From NCBI GenBank assembly GCA_035278025.1, contig DATEJK010000165.1, positions 1 to 64,000 on the forward strand: a stretch of DNA of 64,000 bases, in the 5' to 3' direction. Shown here piece after piece: positions 7,057 through 15,032 of this stretch; positions within the stretch are counted from its first letter, which is position 1; each line of letters opens with the position of its first letter. Made by a program: the position numbers and the translations under genes. A model generated the notes under the pieces. The model ran no database searches, had not been told where the DNA came from, and saw only the letters and a list, made by a program, of their open reading frames with translations. The DNA comes from JAICWP01 sp035278025. Lineage in GTDB: Bacteria; Acidobacteriota; Terriglobia; Terriglobales; Acidobacteriaceae.

Positions 7057-8628
7057 TCACACAGGCGAGAGTGATGGCCAACACAGTTCGATGCCGCGAT
7101 TGCAGAGGAGGGACTGAAACTCCTCAAGAAGCGCCGAATGGGACCGCACAAATCTGGGCTCCACATGGCGCTCCAGACAAAAACTCGCTAATAATCCAGC
7201 CACCTCACCTACATTCCATTCAACCGGGTGGACACGAAACGCGCCATTGGTGATGTGGGTAGTTCCTAAATTCTTGCCTCCCGGCAACAGATTTTCGAGG
7301 CGTACGGGAATCAGCGAACCGAGCGGGATTTGGAATGGCCAGGACCCGAGATCAAGGTATCCACGACCATTGGTCCTCGGATGAAGATCAATTCGGTAGC
7401 AGCCCACGCCCACTGAGTCCGCAAACAATGTCGGACCAGATGGCCGGAGAGGATAAGCTATATCCTGCTCCCGGACTGTGAATTCTGCTCGGATGCGGCG
7501 GGAAGAACGGATATAGGGAGCCAAAGCAAGTCCGTCTTCAGTTGCCCCGACCACATCTGCGCGGAGGCGTAAGCCCGGGTAGCCCAACCCTCCATCCGGC
7601 CGTGGCGCCTCCACTTGCAGCCAGTAAAGGAGACTGAGGCTGAGTTGCTTCGCCTCAGCAAGATTTCTCTGCAGCACGGCTTCATCCACTCCACACAAGG
7701 GACCGCGCCGGTAGTCATTTTGCGGCCAATCCACAAGCGTGATATCACTGGCCGCAAAACCTTCCTCGAAGTTGCTGCGGTCGAGAATCCTGCGGTACGT
7801 CCACCACGAGTAACCGTCCGCTTCCTCGAACAACTGGCGGACCAAAGGCTCTAGCGTGGAGGGCCGCACAACCCTCCAACTTAGCAAGGGTCCGGTCCAA
7901 TCCTCTGGTCTGTGGTTCCGCCAGAACTCGTAATCGCGAGGTTTTTCAATGGTGTGATCCTCGCCAGGCAAGTATTCCATAGCGAAGCAAAACGTTACCG
8001 CCTGTTGGTCGAACGGATCAGCGCGGTCTGGCGCATGAGGCTCGCCGGTTTGTGACTCGGCGCCCGTAATATGCTCCGCGCCCGCTAAGGCCAAAAGGTC
8101 ACCCAGGGCAGTGCCATCTATAAAGAATGGAGCTTCAATCGAATATTCATGCCCAGACTGGATGTTGGTGACCACCACCGCCACTACACGATCTCCGCGC
8201 GTCCACGCTTTCATCGGACGGTGGGAGCACAGGATGCGAACTCTGCCGTTTAGCTGGTAGGGCGCAAGCATCTGGTTCAAAACCGCAAGGGCAACACGCG
8301 GATCATGGCATAGGCGGCTAACAAAACCGTTTCCTGGGTTCAGTGCTTCAATGTTCCTGGCTGCGGCACTCAATGGCAGGTGCGCCCGGTAATAGTCGCG
8401 AATTCTCGTGCGGAGTTCTCGGTAACTGGCGGTTGCTCCAAAATGCTCAATCCAAGGGTGCTCGTCCGGGGGGACAGCCTGGCTGGTCAGTTGGCCTCCA
8501 ATCCACCGCGTGTCTTCCGTTAGGATTACCGTTCGACCGCTCCTTGCTGCCGCTAAAGCAGCGGCGCAACCACCCAGTCCGGCACCGATCACAGCCACAT
8601 CCGCTCGGATTGTCGATTCAGGTTGCAT
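7057..8628 (-). CDS. FAD-dependent oxidoreductase (FAD_oxidored family)
   Basis: 523 residues from ATG 8628, preceded by GGGGA; an upstream in-frame ATG at 8703 lacks a ribosome binding site. An N-terminal Rossmann motif, DVAVIGAGLGGCAAALAAARSG (GxGxxG), is followed by TEDTRWIGGQLTSQAVPPDE, which is characteristic of the FAD_oxidored family found widely in soil Acidobacteria and Planctomycetes. A second conserved FAD segment is FIDGTALGDLLALAGAE. No signal peptide or Tat motif is seen, so it is probably cytosolic. The substrate is unknown; relatives are often near carbohydrate genes. It is the first gene of the minus-strand set FAD oxidoreductase - pyruvyltransferase - phosphorylase. Confidence 0.8.
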   Translation of the reverse strand: MQPESTIRADVAVIGAGLGGCAAALAAARSGRTVILTEDTRWIGGQLTSQAVPPDEHPWIEHFGATASYRELRTRIRDYYRAHLPLSAAARNIEALNPGNGFVSRLCHDPRVALAVLNQMLAPYQLNGRVRILCSHRPMKAWTRGDRVVAVVVTNIQSGHEYSIEAPFFIDGTALGDLLALAGAEHITGAESQTGEPHAPDRADPFDQQAVTFCFAMEYLPGEDHTIEKPRDYEFWRNHRPEDWTGPLLSWRVVRPSTLEPLVRQLFEEADGYSWWTYRRILDRSNFEEGFAASDITLVDWPQNDYRRGPLCGVDEAVLQRNLAEAKQLSLSLLYWLQVEAPRPDGGLGYPGLRLRADVVGATEDGLALAPYIRSSRRIRAEFTVREQDIAYPLRPSGPTLFADSVGVGCYRIDLHPRTNGRGYLDLGSWPFQIPLGSLIPVRLENLLPGGKNLGTTHITNGAFRVHPVEWNVGEVAGLLASFCLERHVEPRFVRSHSALLEEFQSLLCNRGIELCWPSLSPV

Positions 8629-8770
8629 GGCGCGTCTTTTTTCCCCACAGAGATCACCGATCGAGCGCTGCGAACGTTTGGCTTGATCGGAATGGCGGTG
8701 CATTCACGAGCAGGAGTTACAGCGTTATGCCCTACCCGAGAGAGTTCAGGCAGCCGCAACACACCTCCAG

Positions 8771-9427
8771 TCAAAACATGAAACTGGTAGTTCCGAGCCG
8801 GTAGTGAACCTCGCCGCCAGGTAGGCCTCCTGGGCGAGTGGCTACGACCGCGACCATGTTTAGGCCGGGAGAGATGCTTTTGACCGCATATTGAATTCCC
8901 AACATGGAGCCAGTCGAATGGCGGATATTTCGTTGTCCGATTGACGCGCCGGCCAGCAAACATTCGCTCCACTCTTCCTCGTCGTATTCGATCCTATCCT
9001 GCGAAAATGCGTCCGCGCTACGCCCAACAAATTGACTGCGCGGAAATCCCCACATCTCACAAAGGGCAGCATTGACGTCGAGAATTCTTCGCGCATTATC
9101 AAGCACCAGGGTGGGCAAAGGCGAATTGAAGAACAGGACGCAAAAATGCTCATCGTGCATCAGGGCCTCTGCCCCTTTAGGACGGGTGCGTAACCAAGCG
9201 TCGAGCTCAGAACGAAACGCGAACACGACCGAGCCACGCTTGGTGGCCACGCGCCGGACGGGCAGGCCGAACTCCCTCTCCCATCGCTGCACTGTCCGTA
9301 TTGACACGCCAGTGTAGGCGGCGATTTCTTTCCAGGATCGTAGTGTTTTGCCCATGACCGTTGTCCAGAACTGGCCAGTGCTAAGACCTTCAAGGGCTGA
9401 CAGTTGCTTTCTCGGCAAGCTGGCCAT
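8771..9427 (-). CDS. HTH (excisionase/MerR-like) - PAS domain regulator
   Basis: 218 residues; an alternative ATG at 9355 gives the more family-typical start MGKTLRSWKEIAAYTG. Residues 25-80 form a winged HTH with SWKEIAAYTGVSIRTVQRWE and FGLPVRRV, the excisionase-type domain common in Acidobacteria regulators. Residues 95-200 are a PAS fold: FFNSPLPTLVLDNARRILDVNAALCEMWGF, then VGRSADAF. So a DNA-binding domain is joined to a sensory PAS domain with no kinase or receiver, as in a one-component switch. It lies 142 bp upstream of the FAD oxidoreductase on the same strand and could regulate that set. Confidence 0.78.
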   Translation of the reverse strand: MASLPRKQLSALEGLSTGQFWTTVMGKTLRSWKEIAAYTGVSIRTVQRWEREFGLPVRRVATKRGSVVFAFRSELDAWLRTRPKGAEALMHDEHFCVLFFNSPLPTLVLDNARRILDVNAALCEMWGFPRSQFVGRSADAFSQDRIEYDEEEWSECLLAGASIGQRNIRHSTGSMLGIQYAVKSISPGLNMVAVVATRPGGLPGGEVHYRLGTTSFMF

Positions 9428-9565
9428 CGCAGTTTCCCAATTCTTAGGATGCAGGGCCTGAACGTCCGGAACGATACAAAATTGCTAACGAATCAGCATC
9501 TTTTGCTTCACTGACGCGGTCGCCCGAGGCCAAGCAGCGCTAGTTGAAAGGCAACATGCTATCGG

Positions 9566-10465
9566 CTATTTGAATAGCTCTTGCCGGGCCGTCGTTCGAA
9601 TGGCGAGTACCGCCGGGTGCTGCAGTTTCCGTTCCGCGCTTATTGCATAGAATTGAGTCCGAACCTGGTCCGTCGTCCCGACTGTGCGCAACGAGTTTTG
9701 ACGCCGAATCTGCGCCTCCGTCACCGAAGGAAGCGGAAACACTCCCGCCCCAGTTTCGCCAAATGCCCGTAACAGGGCAAAATCCTCAAACTCGCCTAGG
9801 ACGTGCGGGCGGATTCCGTTGGACTCAAACCAGAAATCCAGGTTGCGGCGGAGCGCCGTGTTGTCGGTGGGAAGCAGCATGGGAGCGCCATCGAGCGAGT
9901 GGGGGAACCTGCGGCGGTAACGAGCCGCAGTCTTCGCGCCAGCGACAAACATGACGCCACATTCTCCCAGCAAATGGCTGTAGGCGCGGATTTTCAGCGT
10001 GGGATCGATCGGTGAGTCCGACAGCACAACATCCAGTTCGTGAGTTGCCAAACGGCCGAGCAGTTGGTCGGCGCTGGCCTCGCGGCAGACAATGCGAACC
10101 CCCTCGCGCAGGTGCAGCGCCGGCTCAAGCAGAGTCTGGACCACCGATTTCGGCATTACGTCCACCACTCCCACATCCAGACGCAACGGCCTGCCGGTAG
10201 GGCGACTCTTCACCACATCCAGCAACTCACGGCCGAGCGTGAAGATGTCCTCCGCATAACTGAAGACCGTCCTGCCCATTTCTGTCAGCACCAACCGCCG
10301 CCCGGAGCGGACAAGAAGCTTATCTCCAAGCTGCTCCTCCAGAAGCTTCAGTTGCGTGCTGATGGCGGGAGGGGAAACCCTTAGTTCCTCACTTGCTTTG
10401 TGAATGCTGCCCGCGCGAACCACGGTCCAAAAGTACAACAGGTGATGGTAGTTCAACCATTCCAT
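9566..10465 (-). CDS. nhaR: LysR-type regulator, NhaR-like
   Basis: 299 residues from ATG 10465. The N-terminus MEWLNYHHLLYFWTVVRAG then SIHKASEELRVSPPAISTQLKLLEEQLG matches the NhaR branch of LysR regulators (winged HTH in residues 1-60). The remainder is a substrate-binding effector domain (LRLDVGVVDVMPKSVV, ELDVVLSDSPI). In E. coli NhaR senses Na+ and activates the antiporter nhaA; no antiporter is visible here. It is divergent from the HPF/RaiA-like and Rnk-like genes with about 125 bp between, and LysR proteins usually regulate the divergent neighbour. The symbol reflects family, not proven function. Confidence 0.85.
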   Translation of the reverse strand: MEWLNYHHLLYFWTVVRAGSIHKASEELRVSPPAISTQLKLLEEQLGDKLLVRSGRRLVLTEMGRTVFSYAEDIFTLGRELLDVVKSRPTGRPLRLDVGVVDVMPKSVVQTLLEPALHLREGVRIVCREASADQLLGRLATHELDVVLSDSPIDPTLKIRAYSHLLGECGVMFVAGAKTAARYRRRFPHSLDGAPMLLPTDNTALRRNLDFWFESNGIRPHVLGEFEDFALLRAFGETGAGVFPLPSVTEAQIRRQNSLRTVGTTDQVRTQFYAISAERKLQHPAVLAIRTTARQELFK

Positions 10466-10504
10466 ACCCAACCGCCTATCCGGCAATCGCCGGCAAAAAC
10501 TCAA

Positions 10505-10585
10505 TTAATAAAAGGTTACCAGAAGCGTAGGATTTATGTAGTTTTCCAAAAGGTAAAATCCGGATAACGTAGGAATGGTTGGAGG
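10505..10585. promoter_or_regulatory. Divergent promoter region with AAAAGGT direct repeats
   Basis: The AT-rich spacer between the NhaR-like gene and the ribosome-hibernation gene carries AAAAGGTTAC near 10511 and AAAAGGTAAA near 10549, a direct repeat about 38 bp apart. This is where a LysR regulator would bind to control itself and the divergent operon. No site has been shown. Confidence 0.4.
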
Positions 10586-10591
10586 ATGAAA

Positions 10592-10921
10592 ATGCAAATT
10601 GCCATACATCTCAGCGATGCTGATCTCGCTGGGGCAGTTCACTCCTATGTCGAGCGACGACTACGGTTTGCGCTCAGCCGCTTCGGCGGGCGGGTCGGCC
10701 ATGTGACGGCACGGATGAACGCAGACGGCCCTGCGAGCAGCCGGTGCCGGATCGAAGCAGAGATACTCCCCTTCGGCCATGTTGCAGTGGAGGAAATCGA
10801 CTCCGATCTGTTCGCAGCGATTGATCGAGCCACCGGAAGAATCGGCCGGTTGTTCAGCCGTAAATTGGAGCGAACCCGCGAAGGTAGAACCGGCCGCGAG
10901 TCGATTCGAGTTGCGGCTTAG
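10592..10921 (+). CDS. HPF/RaiA-like ribosome hibernation factor
   Basis: 109 residues from ATG 10592. GGAGG at 10581-10585 touches the earlier ATG at 10586 but is ideally spaced for 10592. The fold reads beta-alpha-beta-beta-beta-alpha: MQIAIHLSDADLAGAVHSYV, ERRLRFALSRFGGRVGHV, RCRIEAEILPFGHVAVEE, then an AAIDRATGRIGRLFSRKLER helix, as in short HPF/RaiA proteins that bind the 30S subunit and silence ribosomes in stationary phase. There is no long C-terminal dimerisation domain. It is followed after 69 bp by an Rnk-like gene, and lies opposite NhaR. Role inferred from family. Confidence 0.8.
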   Translation: MQIAIHLSDADLAGAVHSYVERRLRFALSRFGGRVGHVTARMNADGPASSRCRIEAEILPFGHVAVEEIDSDLFAAIDRATGRIGRLFSRKLERTREGRTGRESIRVAA

Positions 10922-10935
10922 CTGAGGCCGCAACG

Positions 10936-10949
10936 ATCCCTTCAGGGAT
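10936..10949 (+). other. Short hairpin between the HPF-like and Rnk-like genes
   Basis: ATCCC-TTCA-GGGAT followed by an AT-rich stretch (TAGGAAAAATTG). It may be a processing or weak attenuator structure; it lacks a proper T-run. Confidence 0.3.
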
Positions 10950-10990
10950 TAGGAAAAATTGTGTTACTCGTCAAAGGAGGAAAAGAAGCT

Positions 10991-11404
10991 GTGAAAGGAA
11001 AAAGCATCGTCATCACTGAATCCGACTACGCGCGTCTGCAGCGGCTGATTGAGTCCTCCAGGCGTTTCAGGCACCGGGATGCGCAGCATCTCGATGCTCT
11101 GCAGCAGGAATTGGAGCGCGCCACGGTTGCGCGGGCTGAGGAAGTCCCGGGCGATCTGGTGACTATGAACTCACGCGTGCGGGTCGAAGACCTCGACAGC
11201 GGCCATGTGTATGCCTATCAGATCGTGTTTCCGAAAGATGCTGATTTCTCCAGGAACCGTATTTCAGTTCTGGCGCCGATTGGCACAGCCCTTCTGGGCT
11301 ACGGTGCGGGCACCACGGTCGAATGGCAAGTCCCATCAGGAATGCGGCGTCTGCGGATTCTTGATGTTGAATACCAGACTGAGGCTGCGGGGATAGCCGC
11401 CTGA
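10991..11404 (+). CDS. rnk: Rnk-like GreA/GreB-domain protein
   Basis: 137 residues from GTG 10991, chosen because the strong AAAGGAGG (10973-10980) sits ten bases upstream. An N-terminal helical segment (TESDYARLQRLIES to LDALQQELERA) is followed by a GreA/GreB C-terminal type domain: VTMNSRVRVEDLDSGHVYAYQIVFP, ISVLAPIGTALLGYGAGTTVEW and LRILDVEYQ. E. coli Rnk (136 residues) binds RNA polymerase and was named a nucleoside diphosphate kinase regulator. The short coiled coil suggests no Gre-like transcript cleavage. Pairing with a hibernation factor suggests joint control of transcription and translation under stress. Confidence 0.82.
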   Translation: MKGKSIVITESDYARLQRLIESSRRFRHRDAQHLDALQQELERATVARAEEVPGDLVTMNSRVRVEDLDSGHVYAYQIVFPKDADFSRNRISVLAPIGTALLGYGAGTTVEWQVPSGMRRLRILDVEYQTEAAGIAA

Positions 11405-11422
11405 AACCAGGCATAAATTGTG

Positions 11423-11465
11423 TCACCCGGGTTGGGCTAGTTGGGAGCAGTTTCCGCCCGGGTGA
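11423..11465 (+). terminator. Inverted repeat downstream of the Rnk-like gene
   Basis: TCACCCGGG (11423-11431) pairs perfectly with CCCGGGTGA (11457-11465) across a 25-base loop, just after the Rnk-like stop and ahead of the microprotein at 11492. No T-tract follows, so it may be a weak terminator or a leader structure. Confidence 0.35.
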
Positions 11466-11491
11466 ATACAAACCGAGGAGGATACAAGAAC

Positions 11492-11665
11492 ATGGCAGTT
11501 GACCACGTCATGGTAGGCGCACTCACCGCCGCCTCGATTGCTCTGTTGGTTTGGATCGAGATCCGGTCGCGTCGCAATTCGGCGAACCAGGAAGAAAACC
11601 GGAGCGCCCCGCGGACGGAAGAGGGACCCCCGCCCCACAGACCGCGCAACAGGAATGCGGCCTAG
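11492..11665 (+). CDS. Single-TM microprotein
   Basis: 57 residues from ATG 11492 with GAGGAGG at 11475-11481. Residues 5-23 (HVMVGALTAASIALLVWI) form one membrane helix, followed by a basic and polar tail (EIRSRRNSANQEENRS and PPPHRPRNRN). It would be an inner-membrane protein with the tail in the cytosol by the positive-inside rule. No family is recognised. It closes the HPF-like/Rnk-like run. Confidence 0.6.
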   Translation: MAVDHVMVGALTAASIALLVWIEIRSRRNSANQEENRSAPRTEEGPPPHRPRNRNAA

Positions 11666-11792
11666 CGGCATGAGGACAGAGGAGGTACGGACCACAACGG
11701 TTCTGGATTTGCGGTGAGAATACCGTCAGGGGTATTCTCGACCGGTGAGGGACATTCTGAATGCATACTCCTCACCATATTCCTCTTGGCCT

Positions 11793-12020
11793 TTAACTCT
11801 TCCTGTTTCTTGCGGGCGTAATGCTTCGGCAAAAATCCCACTCCACTGCACCGCCATTGAGGGCCCGCCACGCGAGGTTCCCGGCAGCGTCAAGCTTTGC
11901 AAGCGTGTGAGTTAGCTCGCTCAGCCAGTAACCCGTTGGTATCCCCGACTTACCCTTGACTCCGCTGCTGGTGACGACAAGCAGGACCGGTTTGATGTGA
12001 CTATTAGTCTCGTTTTTCAT
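11793..12020 (-). pseudogene. Truncated DJ-1/PfpI-family gene (N-terminal remnant)
   Basis: The frame starts at ATG 12020 and residues 10-45, PVLLVVTSSGVKGKSGIPTG then YWLSELTHTLAKLDAAG, are the typical N-terminus of DJ-1/PfpI (type 1 glutamine amidotransferase-like) proteins. After that the family sequence is lost (LAWRALNGGAVEWDFCRSI) and the frame stops at 75 residues, lacking the nucleophile-elbow Cys and catalytic His. About two thirds of the gene is missing. It follows the aldo/keto reductase on the same strand, and both belong to a set probably controlled by the AraC gene at 13659. Confidence 0.65.
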
Positions 12021-12063
12021 AAACCTCTATCCATCTCCTCTTAAAAACTTGTTCCGGTTATCC

Positions 12064-13059
12064 TCAGCGATAGCTCATTTGCTCGATATGCTCGGGATAC
12101 CGCGCTCCTTGTACGTCTATGTTTGACGCAGCACGTTCAATCTCCCGAACCTCGTCTGCGGTGAGTTCAATCTTCGCCGCTCCGATGTTTTCTTCCAGGC
12201 GATGCAACTTGGTTGTGCCCGGAATGGGGACGATCCAGGGCTTCTTTGCCAATAGCCATGCAAGCGCGATTTGCCCAGGCGTTGCAGCCTTTGCTTCCGC
12301 AAATCTTGTGAGCAGGTCCACCAATGCCTGATTGGCATCCATGTTTTCCGGGCGGAAGCGGGGAAGAGTGCTGCGAAAATCGGTGCTTTCGAACTTCGAG
12401 TCGGGAGTGATCTTCCCCGTCAGAAACCCTTTGCCAAGCGGACTGTATGGAACGAACCCGATGCCGAGTTCTTCGAGCGTTGGCAAAATCTCCTGTTCGG
12501 GTCGCCTGAACCACAACGAATACTCACTCTGTAGCGCGGTAACAGGCTGAACCGCATGCGCTCGACGTATCGTTTGCGCACCTGCTTCGGACAATCCGAA
12601 GTGCTTCACTTTTCCTTGTCGAATCAGGTCCTTCACCGCTCCCGCTACGTCTTCGATGGGCACGGTGGGATCGACGCGATGCTGGTAATAAAGATCAATT
12701 GCATCGACTCTCAAGCGTTTGAGTGAGCCTTCGACTACCTGCTTGATGTGCTCGGGGCGACTGTTCAGGGTCGTCCATCGTTCCCGATCACCAGGTGCAG
12801 GTGCCCAACCGAACTTGGACGCGATCACTAATTGCCCACGGAAGGGAGCCAGAGCTTCGCCCACAAGCTCTTCGTTCGCCAATGGCCCGTATACTTCGGC
12901 GGTGTCAAAAAACGTGATACCGCGTTCGACGGCTGCGCGAAGCAGCGAAATCATCTCCTGCTTATCTTTGGGCGGTCCGTAGGACCAGCTCATGCCCATG
13001 CAGCCGAGGCCAACCGCAGAAACTTCAAGATTGCTTTTTCCAAGTTTGCGTTTCGTCAT
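12064..13059 (-). CDS. Aldo/keto reductase (AKR13-like)
   Basis: 331 residues from ATG 13059 (GGAG ten bases upstream). NADPH-dependent TIM-barrel reductase. Visible: LGKSNLEVSAVGLGCMGMSW, ITFFDTAEVYG with catalytic Asp and Tyr, VIASKFGW with the catalytic Lys, DLYYQHRVDPTVPIEDV with the catalytic His, and VPIPGTTKLHRLEENI for cofactor phosphate contacts. It is close in sequence to the reductase at 21292. It lies 20 bp after the lipocalin-like gene, so they are co-transcribed and divergent from an AraC regulator. Such reductases detoxify aldehydes or reduce ketones; the substrate is unknown. Confidence 0.9.
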   Translation of the reverse strand: MTKRKLGKSNLEVSAVGLGCMGMSWSYGPPKDKQEMISLLRAAVERGITFFDTAEVYGPLANEELVGEALAPFRGQLVIASKFGWAPAPGDRERWTTLNSRPEHIKQVVEGSLKRLRVDAIDLYYQHRVDPTVPIEDVAGAVKDLIRQGKVKHFGLSEAGAQTIRRAHAVQPVTALQSEYSLWFRRPEQEILPTLEELGIGFVPYSPLGKGFLTGKITPDSKFESTDFRSTLPRFRPENMDANQALVDLLTRFAEAKAATPGQIALAWLLAKKPWIVPIPGTTKLHRLEENIGAAKIELTADEVREIERAASNIDVQGARYPEHIEQMSYR

Positions 13060-13079
13060 TGTCCGGATCTCCGCATCCT

Positions 13080-13520
13080 TTAGTAGCGTTCCCAAACGGC
13101 TTTCCAGTGTTCGTTCGGGTCTGTCGATTTCACAGTCAAGCGATTGCCCGAAATCTCGTACGCACGTTTCAGGTCTTTGCCAATCAGCGATCGCACGAGT
13201 GCGCCGTCGATGTGAAACGTGAAAGTGGAAGAGTCGTCGATGCGGTAGCTGCCGTACGAGGCCTCGTAACCACCCTGCGCATAGGCACTGCCAGTCTGCG
13301 CATTTCGGTACATGACCTGGACGGATGCCTTACCGTCGCTCGTGAAAACGAACATGCCAGCACAGTTCGCCTTGTGAACTTGTCCGTCTGCACTCGGCTC
13401 TTCGAGCGAAACCAATTTCCATGCGCCGACCAGACGGTTCTTAATTGGAGCGTCGTGTACAGATTGGGCTGCACCCCCCACGCTCAGAAGTACGACACTC
13501 AGCAAGAGCAGTGATTTCAT
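13080..13520 (-). CDS. Exported lipocalin-like domain protein
   Basis: 146 residues from ATG 13520 (MKSLLLLSVVLLSVGGAAQS signal peptide). The mature part RLVGAWKLVSLEEPSADGQV, FVFTSDGKASVQVMY, YEASYGSYRIDDSSTFTFHI and LTVKSTDPNEHW is the lipocalin_5-like domain common in Acidobacteria, a small ligand-binding barrel. First gene of the set lipocalin - aldo/keto reductase - DJ-1 remnant. Ligand unknown. Confidence 0.78.
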   Translation of the reverse strand: MKSLLLLSVVLLSVGGAAQSVHDAPIKNRLVGAWKLVSLEEPSADGQVHKANCAGMFVFTSDGKASVQVMYRNAQTGSAYAQGGYEASYGSYRIDDSSTFTFHIDGALVRSLIGKDLKRAYEISGNRLTVKSTDPNEHWKAVWERY

Positions 13521-13658
13521 ATCAGTTCTTCGCACCTGAGCATTAGAGACCGGGAACCCGTCGAGTGGATATCACGATCCTGCCGATTGATTGCCTATTC
13601 CTGTCGCTAAATGCAGATTGTGGGAGACCGAAGGAGTTTGTAGGGGTAAGATTTAGTC

Positions 13659-14627
13659 ATGAAACAACCGGCGGTCGGGCTGCCCAAGCGCCAACTTGAG
13701 ACGAAGAGTGCCCCGTCCGGGGTCGCTGAATTGCGAACCGAACTGGCTCGGAAGATTGCTGCGCACGCTCGAACCGCAGGAGAGCATGCAACCTCAATAC
13801 CGGGTCTGTCGCTGTATCGGCGAACCACTACGACTCCTTGCTACCCCGCCACCTACGAACCCAGCTTGAACGTCTTTGTGCAAGGGCAAAAACGTGTAAC
13901 GCTCGGGGGAACGACCTACCTCTGCGACGGATCGACATTCCTGCTGAGTTCCCTCGATCTCCCCGTCGTGAGTCAGATCGTAAAAGCAAGCGACGAAGTG
14001 CCATTACTCTCCATGCTGCTGAAACTCGACATGGCATCAGTCAGAGAGATTCTGAATCACGCGGAATTTCAATCGCAGAATGGCTCATCCGATGCTCCGG
14101 GCCTCGCAATCGGGAGGACGACCGTTGATTTGCTCAAGCCCTGTTCTCGTCTCCTGGATCTGCTGGATGCTCCCGAAGATATCCCGTTTCTCAGCAGCGT
14201 AGTCCAGCGTGAGATCGTGTACCGTCTGCTGCGCGGTCCGCAAGGTGCGCGTCTCCGCGCGATTGCGACGCTTGGCGACCAGAGCCACAGAACGGCGAAG
14301 GCGATTGCTTGGCTCAGAGCCAATTACGCGAAACCTCTGCGGCTGGAGGAGCTGGCGGAAGTTGCACGAATGGGCATGTCAACTCTGCATCATCACTTCC
14401 GCGCATTGACCGCGATGAGCCCGCTTCAGTATCAAAAACAGCTTCGATTGGTAGCAGCACGAGAACGAATGCTCATCGAGGGCCTAGATGCTGCCACGGC
14501 AGGGTTTGAAGTTGGTTATGAAAGCCCTAGTCAATTCAACCGTGAGTACAAACGCTTCTTCGGTCAGCCACCCATCCGCGACATCAAAACACGTCAGTTC
14601 TCCGAGTCCACAACACTTCCGCGTTGA
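13659..14627 (+). CDS. AraC family regulator with AraC_N sensor domain
   Basis: 322 residues. The N-terminal domain (residues 40-190) is the cupin-like AraC_N type: SLYRRTTTTPCYPATYEPSL, VFVQGQKRVTLGG, LLSSLDLPVVSQI. The C-terminal double HTH starts at AIAWLRANYAKPLRLEELAE and ends with FEVGYESPSQFNREYKRFFG, the AraC signature. It is divergent from the lipocalin/aldo-keto reductase genes with about 138 bp between, the usual arrangement for AraC_N regulators that activate a neighbouring aldo/keto reductase in response to a small molecule. Confidence 0.9.
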   Translation: MKQPAVGLPKRQLETKSAPSGVAELRTELARKIAAHARTAGEHATSIPGLSLYRRTTTTPCYPATYEPSLNVFVQGQKRVTLGGTTYLCDGSTFLLSSLDLPVVSQIVKASDEVPLLSMLLKLDMASVREILNHAEFQSQNGSSDAPGLAIGRTTVDLLKPCSRLLDLLDAPEDIPFLSSVVQREIVYRLLRGPQGARLRAIATLGDQSHRTAKAIAWLRANYAKPLRLEELAEVARMGMSTLHHHFRALTAMSPLQYQKQLRLVAARERMLIEGLDAATAGFEVGYESPSQFNREYKRFFGQPPIRDIKTRQFSESTTLPR

Positions 14628-14955
14628 GTCAGTTCTACGTTTAATCGTCGACAGCGCGGCGCGGTCGGGCCGGCCGAATTATGGTCGGTGGACACAATGA
14701 TCCCTTGGCGCGAGGTCAGGGGCTCAGTCGGAAAGAAATGAGATCGTCGATCGTTGGGAGACCGCATTATTAGCGGTTTCTCTGAGAATTGTCTGCGACA
14801 ATTTCTTATGGGTGCCCCCGATTGGGTGCCCCCAGCACAGATGCGCAGATTGTCTAAGTCCCTGCCAAACCGGTACTTGGTTAGGGGCACCCATAAAAGG
14901 CGCACCAAGGGCTCAATGGCGAGGGCGCGCAAGATTGCAAGTGTTTGAAAAGAAA
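14628..14955. other. Non-coding spacer with hairpin and GGTGCCCC repeats
   Basis: No gene supported. Contains a perfect hairpin AATTGTC-TGC-GACAATT (14787-14803) and the repeat unit described separately. It lies between the AraC gene and the 3' end of tRNA-Pro. Confidence 0.6.
14806..14896. repeat. Inverted and direct repeats of TGGGTGCCCC
   Basis: TTATGGGTGCCCC at 14806-14818 is matched by its exact reverse complement at 14884-14896, and a second direct TGGGTGCCCCC copy is at 14823-14833. The 91-bp block can fold into a long hairpin. It may be a dispersed intergenic repeat or a decayed mobile element end; only one copy of the block is in this window. Confidence 0.6.

Positions 14956-15032
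<77 letters not shown>

Noticed and set aside
11662..11871. Possible gene overlapping the DJ-1 remnant
   Set aside because: No ribosome binding site; does not restore the DJ-1/PfpI sequence in the shifted frame, so it is not the missing part.
14806..14896. CRISPR-like repeats
   Set aside because: Only three short copies, one inverted, no regular spacers and no cas genes in the window.
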